DNA of 45,957 nucleotides from Laspinema sp. D2d (GTDB lineage Bacteria > Cyanobacteriota > Cyanobacteriia > Cyanobacteriales > Laspinemataceae). Position numbers and translations under genes: made by a program. This document shows positions 36,220-42,579 of this stretch, in pieces. The notes under the pieces were generated by a model. It saw nothing but the letters and a program-made list of their open reading frames with translations, ran no database searches and had not been told where the DNA came from. Position 1 is the first letter of the stretch, and the number at the start of each line of letters is the position of its first letter. The DNA lies in the NCBI RefSeq assembly GCF_025370755.1, contig NZ_JAMXFC010000045.1, forward strand, positions 1 to 45,957, given 5' to 3'.

Positions 36220-39200
36220 CTACTGTCCAACCGAGCAAAATGCCGACCAATAATAGGGAGACTGGAAGGGAATTTCCGTGAGACTGTACCATCCCGTCAA
36301 CTCATCATCCATTTCCTGACGCCGTTCCTCCCCAATCAACGGACAACCCGCAATCCACTCCAACAACTTGTCTACCGTGACTTGCCGCATCCACTCCTGA
36401 GTTTGCTTCACTGCCAACGCCACCGGAGGCTGATTTTCCCCCAGGAGAGTTTCGTAAAAGCGAATCATAAAAATCGCCGTGGATAAATCATTCACCGCCC
36501 ATAATGTCCCGAGAACATTCCGCGAACCGGCAAAGAAAAATCCGGCAAGAATGCTGATATATTCATCGCTACTGGTGCGAATATCCGTAATACCTGTTTC
36601 GCAAGCAGAGAGGGTGACGAGACGACATTGCCGGAAGCGCAGGTTAAAGATTTCTGGCAGAGTCAGGCATTCGATAGCGTCAAACTCACCGCCTTGAGAA
36701 CGAATCCGGGGAGTCGCTGTTTCCGTAGCCGCAGTTTCCGGCAGTTTGGCATCGGCAAAAATCAGTCCCGAATTGCGTGGATTGGCAAAGTCAAAAGACC
36801 CGTGACAGGAGAAGTGGACGAAAGCGGCATCTTTTAATTGGGTTGCCGCTTGGTTAAACCCAGTTTTGCTGGCAGCATCTCCTTTTAAGACAGTCAAGGG
36901 ATTAAATTGAGTTTGAATTGCTTCGACTTCGATATTGGTATAGTATAAATCTCCCGTCGGGTTTTGGATCGCAAACAAAGATTTCTCTTCTCCCTCTTTT
37001 CCTAGAGGGGTACTATCTTGTGATAAAGATAACTGCAAAATCTGACTACTGGGGGCATAGCGAATCCCTTGGGGAAATTTATCGCTGAGATATTCAGTCT
37101 CAGAAACGGGTAAAGCATGGAGAGGAAATAAATGCAGAAAGCGATAGGGAACTAAGATTAACTCCTGACAGTGGGAAGGAATACGAGAAAGCAGTTGATC
37201 CAGTTCCAAAATCGCTGCCAACCGCTGTAAGTAGAAGGGTAACTGCTTCTGCCACTGCTTATTATTTGTGTAATAAGCTTTTAAATACTCATTTGTCAAC
37301 TGTCCCAACCTATTCCAGGCATCTTTATCGGTAGAGACAAAAATAGGCTCACCCTGACGAGTGACGATAAAGGCATGGATGCCTTTCCTTGTAGAATACC
37401 ACTCCACCATAACAGTGTTATCATCCACGAGGGCTTGAATTTCCCGGTAGGGGATAGATTGTACTTGTTGCCCGAATCGGAATTTCGGGTCATGCGCGGT
37501 GATTTCCTCTTCGACTAACGTATCAATGTCTTGGCGTAATTTGATGAGTTGTTGAGTTATTTCAGTCTTTGAGAGTGGGGAAAATGTGCTGCTATCCCGC
37601 TGCTGCTGGAGATTCCAACACTGTTGGGATAAAGCATCGTAACGTTCCCACACTTCTGCGGAAACCCCTGGCGGTTTGAGGCGGGTAGCTGCCATCAATT
37701 CCACTAAGTTTCTGGCTTTGCTGCGTTCCGCATATTCCAAAGCCGCCGAGGAATTCTCTAATTCTAGACAAACTTCGACCATGACTTGATAGAGTTCCTG
37801 CCATTCTTCCGCTAATTTCTGTTTGTCTGCCTCACCCCCAATCATGATGCCACTGCGAATCTCTTCTACGGTATCAATCGCCGACGCAAAGGTCTTGTAG
37901 GCATTTTCTAATTGGTAACTGTTGCGATAGGCAAGTCCTAAATTAAATAAGGTCTGGGTATGATCGTGAGGTAATGAAGTACGAGTTCTAACTTTCAAGG
38001 CCAACTCAAAACATCTAATTCCTTCACTAATTTTCTCATTATTATCATGGTTCAAATCTGAAGCGCAAATTGTACAGCCCATGTTGTTGAGAGCTGTCGC
38101 CCAAAAGTCAGGAAATTTATCTTGTTTATAAACTTTTAAAGAATCGTCAAAGCAGGCTATCGCCCGCTTTAAATTATCTACATGATTTCCACAAACTCTA
38201 TTTCGGTAGGCTTCTCCTAAACTATTTTTTGTCATAGCCCATTCTTGCGGATATTTTGTTAAAATTCTCACTGTCAACGATAACTTTAGATGATGAATTG
38301 CACGCTCAATATTTTTCTTTAAACCGCCTTTTGTGTGATTTCGGTAAGTTTCTCCAATGTTATGCTGAGTCATTGCCCAGTTATATGGATTTTTAGATCG
38401 CTTACGAACTTTTAAGGCTGCTTTAAAATACTTAATAGCGCATTCAATGTTATCTTCTCTATTTCCTCGTATTCTAGAACGATAAGCCCCCCCTAAATTG
38501 TTTTGCGTATCTGCCCACTTTTCAGGAAACGTCTCATAGGTATAAATTTGTAATGCTTGTTCATAACAGGCGATCGCTTGCTCCAAGTTCTCGGCTTGCT
38601 CTTCTTTAATACGAGTTTGGTAGGCATTAGCCAACGATATTTGGGTAAGAGCCCAATTATATGGATTACGCAGAGTATTGCTAAATACACTCAGGGCAAC
38701 TTGGTGTCCAACAATAGCAATTTCTATATTCATCGCCGTATTGCCCTCCGGAAATTGGGTCATTAATGTACTAAATATTCCAATATTTACGGCAGCATCA
38801 TGTGCTTTTTTAGGATCTATATTAGCTAGTCTATGATTATTCCATGTTTGCAAGATCTGGGCCAAGTTCAAATCCAATTTATCTAGGTTCTGTTGCAGCA
38901 GGGGATACACTAATGAGGGATTGCCTTGACTATCTTCAGTCGCTTTCAATACCTGTATTAAAAACGTGAGATAGTCTTCCGCTGTAGCATGATCTGGGGT
39001 TTCCTTGGATTCACCCCCACCTCCAGAGGGTTGCCGGTTGAGAGATTCCCCTAACTGTTGCGCCAGACTCCGCAGAAACTGATCTTGATTCTCTTCCCCT
39101 GCCTGCCGCAACTGTTGCGCCACCTGTTCGCATACCTGCACAAATCCCTCATCTACTAATTTGATCGCCTGGTTGAGGATTTGCGGTTTCTCGCCATCTG

Positions 39201-39258
39201 GACAGGCGAGGAGTTGTTGAATCAGGTTGTGATAGGCTTGGAGGCGCTGTTCGTTCAT
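36220..39258 (-). CDS. TPR-CHAT protease
   Basis: About 1012 residues from the ATG at 39256-39258; an upstream in-frame start at 39300 adds 14 non-conserved residues. Residues 1-75 are a helical N-terminal module (MNEQRLQAYHNLIQQLL) seen in many filamentous cyanobacterial CHAT proteins. At least six TPR-type repeats (NLGGAYRSR, NIGETYRNH, SLGEAYRNR, NLGLAYRNS) fill about 200-480. A helical linker precedes the C-terminal CHAT caspase-fold domain (about 690-1012): catalytic His in FVHFSCHG (about 819) and Cys in TLSACETG (about 886), followed by GFFFAGSRNVLGTLW. CHAT proteases cleave partner proteins on activation. Both catalytic residues are intact. Confidence 0.92.
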   Translation of the reverse strand: MNEQRLQAYHNLIQQLLACPDGEKPQILNQAIKLVDEGFVQVCEQVAQQLRQAGEENQDQFLRSLAQQLGESLNRQPSGGGGESKETPDHATAEDYLTFLIQVLKATEDSQGNPSLVYPLLQQNLDKLDLNLAQILQTWNNHRLANIDPKKAHDAAVNIGIFSTLMTQFPEGNTAMNIEIAIVGHQVALSVFSNTLRNPYNWALTQISLANAYQTRIKEEQAENLEQAIACYEQALQIYTYETFPEKWADTQNNLGGAYRSRIRGNREDNIECAIKYFKAALKVRKRSKNPYNWAMTQHNIGETYRNHTKGGLKKNIERAIHHLKLSLTVRILTKYPQEWAMTKNSLGEAYRNRVCGNHVDNLKRAIACFDDSLKVYKQDKFPDFWATALNNMGCTICASDLNHDNNEKISEGIRCFELALKVRTRTSLPHDHTQTLFNLGLAYRNSYQLENAYKTFASAIDTVEEIRSGIMIGGEADKQKLAEEWQELYQVMVEVCLELENSSAALEYAERSKARNLVELMAATRLKPPGVSAEVWERYDALSQQCWNLQQQRDSSTFSPLSKTEITQQLIKLRQDIDTLVEEEITAHDPKFRFGQQVQSIPYREIQALVDDNTVMVEWYSTRKGIHAFIVTRQGEPIFVSTDKDAWNRLGQLTNEYLKAYYTNNKQWQKQLPFYLQRLAAILELDQLLSRIPSHCQELILVPYRFLHLFPLHALPVSETEYLSDKFPQGIRYAPSSQILQLSLSQDSTPLGKEGEEKSLFAIQNPTGDLYYTNIEVEAIQTQFNPLTVLKGDAASKTGFNQAATQLKDAAFVHFSCHGSFDFANPRNSGLIFADAKLPETAATETATPRIRSQGGEFDAIECLTLPEIFNLRFRQCRLVTLSACETGITDIRTSSDEYISILAGFFFAGSRNVLGTLWAVNDLSTAIFMIRFYETLLGENQPPVALAVKQTQEWMRQVTVDKLLEWIAGCPLIGEERRQEMDDELTGWYSLTEIPFQSPYYWSAFCSVGQ

Positions 39259-39358
39259 GACCCGGGATACAGTAGGGAGATGGTTGTTATTGTAACCCAA
39301 CCTAACTGACTGGATTTTGAGATAAACTTCAGGGGTACTGGTTGAACCTTTTCACCTA

Positions 39359-39694
39359 ATGCTCATTCCCTACTCTGAGAACGCAGTGGTCGATATTCGT
39401 AAACTCCGGGACTACTGCCTTAACCTAGAACATAATGATGGCAAGCACAAGGCGCGGCTGTTTTTGTCTATTCTGGGGATGAGTGCCGATGATGCAGAAG
39501 CCTTACGCCAAATTTTGCTAGAGGTTGTTAACACTCAAGAAGCACAACTCGGCAGACTCGATGACTTTGGTCAACGTTACACTCTTGATTTTACAATGGA
39601 ATGGTAGGACAAAAAGGCCACCCTTCGCAGTGGTTGAATTATAGAGGCTGGTTCCAATATCCCTAAGTTAACGACCTGTTACCCATTATCCTAA
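39359..39694 (+). pseudogene. DUF6883 gene interrupted by two in-frame stops
   Basis: The first 82 codons (MLIPYSENAVVDIRKLRDYC onward) match the DUF6883 family, then TAG at 39605-39607 ends the frame. The same frame continues as DKKATLRSG, a TGA at 39635-39637, then IIEAGSNIPKLTTCYPLS and a TAA at 39692-39694. Those continuations match the expected family C terminus (RSxWII, then PRLTTCY). The gene is therefore a full-length ORF with two point stops, or it is read through. DUF6883 proteins often pair with DUF4926 in toxin-antitoxin or immunity arrangements; the DUF4926 gene follows 15 bp later. Confidence 0.8.
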
Positions 39695-39709
39695 TTAGAG
39701 GTAAAATTG

Positions 39710-39961
39710 ATGAAACTCAACCAAATTAAGTTATTAGATATAGTCGCTCTTACTGTTGACATTCCTCAATACAATTTATGGCAAGGGCAAGTTGGAACTG
39801 TGGTAGAAATTTTGGCAGATGGTGCCGCGTTTGAAGTGGAATTTACCGACTCTCGCACAGGTCAAACTTATGAATCTGTTGGTTTACGTCGGGAGCAAAT
39901 TATGGTGTTACATTTTGAGCCAGTATCTCCAGATGCCAATGCAGCTATGCTGCCGGTCTAA
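39710..39961 (+). CDS. DUF4926 protein
   Basis: About 83 residues from the ATG at 39710, with AGAGG upstream (a TTG at 39707 is an alternative). The sequence LLDIVALTVDIPQYNLWQGQ and VGTVVEIL, ending with REQIMVLHF, is typical of the small SH3-like DUF4926 family. Members are often found next to DUF6883. A partner or immunity role is inferred. The gene looks intact although its partner is disabled. Confidence 0.85.
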   Translation: MKLNQIKLLDIVALTVDIPQYNLWQGQVGTVVEILADGAAFEVEFTDSRTGQTYESVGLRREQIMVLHFEPVSPDANAAMLPV

Positions 39962-40079
39962 CCGTTATCATGACTCTTTGCTATTAAAATGACTGTTGCT
40001 CAAAATCCCCAAAAAACTGCGATTAGGGCTGTGGTCCAGTCTGGGTTAAAACCCGGACTTATTTTAAAAAGTTGGGCGA

Positions 40080-40165
40080 ATTAGCCACCAATTATGGGGA
40101 GAAATCGGGTTTCTAAATTAACCCTGGGATAGGAGGCAAAAATTTGTGTAGAAACCCGGTTTCTT
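40080..40165. repeat. two AAACCGGGTTTCT-type repeat units
   Basis: GAAATCGGGTTTCTAAATT near 40101-40119 and GTAGAAACCCGGTTTCTTTGG near 40146-40166 are variants of the palindrome at 8700-8735. They could form a hairpin with each other downstream of the DUF4926 gene. Confidence 0.55.
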
Positions 40166-40176
40166 TGGGTAGTGCT

Positions 40177-40565
40177 TTAATTCCAAATTCGTTGAACTGG
40201 ATAGGCATCGAAAGCTATATCTTTACTCAAGATAGGGATATTTTCTTGGATGGCTTGGGCAATTAATAGTCTATCAAATGGATCTCGATGATGAAAGGGG
40301 AGATTAGAGAGTAACCTCAAATGCCTCAGATTAATCGACAACAGGTCAAAATCAGCCCATTGAATTTTATCCGCAATATAATCAGCGGCGAGATTTTCTA
40401 GGGTTAATTTATTTTGACTTTGTTTAATCGCCATTTCCCACACGCTGGCTACACTAATCAATTTTGATTTTGATTGTCTTCTATCAACAGGCGAGCTTTA
40501 TCGCTCAATTTAGGGTCTCCCATGAAAAACCACAGCAAAGTATGAGTATCCAGGAGTAAACGCAT
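40177..40565 (-). pseudogene. VapC-type PIN-domain toxin, frameshifted
   Basis: The gene starts ATG at 40563-40565 (MRLLLDTHTLLWFFMGDPKL) and runs to DNQNQN, then hits TGA. The next frame resumes at once with LISVASVWEMAIKQSQNKLT and runs to RIWN. One base missing from the run AAAATTTGATT (about 40461-40464) explains it. The PIN signatures are split across the two frames: LLLDTHTLLW (first Asp), SVWEMAIK (Glu) and HHRDPFDRLLIAQA (Asp). A short 95-codon open frame begins at TTG 40461. The ATG overlaps the antitoxin stop by one base, so it was a classic antitoxin-toxin pair. Confidence 0.88.
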
Positions 40566-40792
40566 TACATATACTCCTGAAAATCATCTAAGGGTTCATC
40601 GAAGTCATCCGATAGGGCAATTTTGCCTCGATCGCAGCCAAATAAAGGGGGACGTTGGCTAGGAAGGGGGCAGGGGGAAATTTTAATCTGTTGCTGATTG
40701 TTTTTAGTAATCAGAATCTCTTCTCCGGCAAAAGCCTTTTCCAAGAGTTCAGGGAGTTTAGTCAAGGCTTGGTTAATGTCAATACTTTCCAT
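40565..40792 (-). CDS. VapB/Phd-type antitoxin
   Basis: A 75-residue protein, MESIDINQALTKLPELLEKA then FAGEEILITKNNQQ, typical of the Phd/YefM fold. The C terminus is acidic (DDFDEPLDDFQEYM), as expected for the part that wraps the toxin. The stop overlaps the toxin ATG. With the toxin frameshifted, this antitoxin is probably an orphan or still acts as a DNA-binding repressor. It directly abuts the CHAT fossil at 40819-40955. Confidence 0.8.
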   Translation of the reverse strand: MESIDINQALTKLPELLEKAFAGEEILITKNNQQQIKISPCPLPSQRPPLFGCDRGKIALSDDFDEPLDDFQEYM

Positions 40793-40818
40793 TATGAATA
40801 ACTTCTATAATTGATAGA

Positions 40819-40955
40819 CTGGTTGAGGATTTAGGTTTCCTCGCCGCTGGGACAGGTGAGGAATTGTTGAATCCGATTGAGATAGGTTTGGATGCCTTGT
40901 TTGTTCATGGCCGGGGATACAGTAGGGGGATGGTGGTTATTATAATCCCGTTTGT
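40819..40955 (-). pseudogene. fossil of the 5' end of a second CHAT gene
   Basis: On the minus strand from ATG at 40906-40908: MNKQGIQTYLNRIQQFLTCP, a TAA at codon 26, then ILNQ. This aligns codon by codon with the intact CHAT protein N terminus (MNEQRLQAYHNLIQQLLACP and so on). The flanking leader (GGGGATACAGTAGGGGGATG, plus strand, 40912-40931) also matches the CHAT gene's own upstream sequence near 39262-39290. Similarity stops after about 30 codons where the antitoxin gene begins. The rest of the gene is gone. Confidence 0.9.
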
Positions 40956-40996
40956 CTCAGGAACCGATGGTAAACTGGAATTCTATGATTTCGCTA

Positions 40997-41344
40997 TTAT
41001 AACCCCAAACAATAGCGCACTGCTTCTTCAATTTCTAACATTTTCTCAGAAGATAATCGTCCTGCTGCTTGGTCTGGAAATCGAGTTTGGTCAAGAGAAC
41101 GAATTTGAAAACATAGAAATACGGTTTCTAAGGGAAGTCCACTGTCTTCGGGTAAGACTCTGACATTGGTTGGGAAATCTCGGCGAATATTTTCGCCTTT
41201 TGTCCCCACAACTACTGTAACCACTAGGGGCAGTTCATTCACCGCATTGATGGATAAAACTAAGACGGGTCGTTTTCCCGCCTGTTCTTTCCCCTGAATC
41301 GGGTTGAGATTGACAAAATAAATTTCTCCTCTTTGAATTGCCAT
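40997..41344 (-). CDS. MazF/PemK-type endoribonuclease toxin
   Basis: About 115 residues from the ATG at 41342-41344 (a TTG at 41347 is alternative). RGEIYFVNLNPIQGKEQAGK then RPVLVLS and VVTVVVGTKG are the MazF/PemK fold; RxGE-type and RPxLVLS-like motifs align with the active-site region. It would cleave mRNA at short sequences. It pairs with the small helical gene at 41350-41592, five bases upstream of the ATG. It appears intact. Confidence 0.9.
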   Translation of the reverse strand: MAIQRGEIYFVNLNPIQGKEQAGKRPVLVLSINAVNELPLVVTVVVGTKGENIRRDFPTNVRVLPEDSGLPLETVFLCFQIRSLDQTRFPDQAAGRLSSEKMLEIEEAVRYCLGL

Positions 41345-41349
41345 CAAGT

Positions 41350-41592
41350 TTATAACCCATCAAGTTCGGCAATGGCAAACTCTTCATCGATAGCGGCAAT
41401 TTCTGCTTGAACTTCTGGGTCTTGGGCCATTTCTTGCAGTTGAGATTTTAAAAAGGCGCTATCATTAAATTTGCTAGGCTGTTGTGCTTTACTTTTAATT
41501 TGGTTGACCAAGTTCTCCAAAAGCCACTGTTGTTCGGAAAGAGATAAGTTGCGGATATCGCGAACAATTTCTAATAATTTAGATGAAACCAT
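41350..41592 (-). CDS. antitoxin of the MazF-type pair
   Basis: An 80-residue, mostly helical acidic protein (LSLSEQQWLLENLVNQIKSK, ending QAEIAAIDEEFAIAELDGL). It is not the classic MazE AbrB fold but resembles cyanobacterial antitoxins paired with PemK/MazF toxins. GGAG precedes the ATG. The gene order antitoxin then toxin with a five-base gap supports a functional pair. Confidence 0.8.
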   Translation of the reverse strand: MVSSKLLEIVRDIRNLSLSEQQWLLENLVNQIKSKAQQPSKFNDSAFLKSQLQEMAQDPEVQAEIAAIDEEFAIAELDGL

Positions 41593-41919
41593 GTGCTGTT
41601 CTCCTTCAATCTAGGAACGGCAAAATTTTGAGCAAAAACCCGCACCCTTTAGGGTGGGGCTATACGGACAAAGCCTGCCTACGCAGGCTGCTCAATAAAA
41701 TACATCTTTGATAGCCTGATTTGGTATCAGTGGCTATTTTACCTCAAAAAGCGCGTTTCTTAACTCAATTTTTGTAAAGATGCGTGGTGTTATGGTAACA
41801 ACCCGATCTCTCAGGGTTTGCCGGGGTTTATCAAGTTCAGAACCCGGGCTTTTTACGGCTAAATCCTCTCTCTGGGACGATAATTATCCCCTAAAATCCA
41901 CCACCTGACTCGCCCCGGA
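41593..41919. other. 327-bp intergenic region with double hairpin
   Basis: Between the Uma2 gene and the MazEF pair. Hairpins lie at 41649-41684 (see repeat entry). A further G/C-rich area near 41820-41850 may fold (CCGGGGTTTATC...AACCCGGG). No gene was seen. Confidence 0.5.
41645..41692. repeat. two-hairpin element, second copy
   Basis: ACCC-TTTA-GGGT, then GGGGCTATAC, then AGCCTGC-CTAC-GCAGGCT. The second hairpin equals that at 26691-26714 with a paired C-G to T-A change, and both share the GCTATAC linker. Confidence 0.6.
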
Positions 41920-42480
41920 CTACCCTAAAATTTCATTAACTTTGATATTAATGTCTGGAAAGGTTTGTAAGGATAGAGTGTCTCCGGGATAGAATTGATT
42001 GATAATTTGATACCCGGTGGCAGTGGGTTGGCGGTAGACTTCTAGGCAGTTTTCGGGGAGGTTGACTAACCACACTTCGGGGATGTGATGTTCGGCATAG
42101 AGGGGGATTTTTATGCTGCGATCGCCTTCTAAGGTGGTATCGGCAACTTCGACTAATAGAAAAATATCCGCCGGGTGTGGATGTTGGGTGGCATAGAAAT
42201 CATCCCGGGGTTGCAGCAAGGTTACATCGGGTTGGGGTTGGGAGTTGTTGCCGAGTTGGATGGGGTTTTGGGTGTCGCACAATGCTCGTTTCCTTAATTT
42301 TTCGGATAATAATAACTGTAAGCGTCTGACACAAGCGGCGTGACGAGTTCCAATGGGTGACATTTCAATGATTTCTCCTCGAATTAATTCAACGTGATCG
42401 CCCTCTTTCAAAACCCCCATTTCTGCCATTTTACTATAATCATCAACGGTAAATTTATGCGAAACTAATTTAACACTCAT
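41920..42480 (-). CDS. Uma2-type (DUF820) PD-(D/E)XK nuclease
   Basis: A 186-residue member of the Uma2 family, abundant in cyanobacteria. The conserved core DHVELIRGEIIEMSPIGTRH, then QPDVTLL and FLLVEVADTTLEGDRSIK carry the acidic and lysine active-site residues, and the C terminus PEVWLVNL is typical. A nuclease activity is predicted by fold; many Uma2 proteins have no known substrate. AGGAGG lies upstream of the ATG (minus strand, 42490-42495). It follows the toxin-antitoxin island. Confidence 0.9.
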   Translation of the reverse strand: MSVKLVSHKFTVDDYSKMAEMGVLKEGDHVELIRGEIIEMSPIGTRHAACVRRLQLLLSEKLRKRALCDTQNPIQLGNNSQPQPDVTLLQPRDDFYATQHPHPADIFLLVEVADTTLEGDRSIKIPLYAEHHIPEVWLVNLPENCLEVYRQPTATGYQIINQFYPGDTLSLQTFPDINIKVNEILG

Positions 42481-42516
42481 TTAAGATATTCCTCCTAACT
42501 CATTCCCTAAAATTCC

Positions 42517-42556
42517 CCGCCTGTAGGGACGATTTGCGCATCGCCCCTACAGGCGG
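42517..42556. repeat. interspersed hairpin CCGCCTGTAGGGRCGA
   Basis: CCGCCTGTAGGGACGA (42517-42532) pairs with TCGCCCCTACAGGCGG (42541-42556), with one mismatch in the 16-bp stem. This core (TAGGGGCGA/TCGCCCCTA) is a widespread cyanobacterial interspersed palindrome. It lies between clpB and the Uma2 gene and may terminate clpB. Confidence 0.75.
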
Positions 42557-42579
42557 AGGTTTAAAACCCCCGCAAGACT

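Noticed and set aside
40864-41163. 99-codon plus-strand open frame
   Set aside because: It runs antisense over the CHAT fossil and the mazF-type gene and is a shadow of them.
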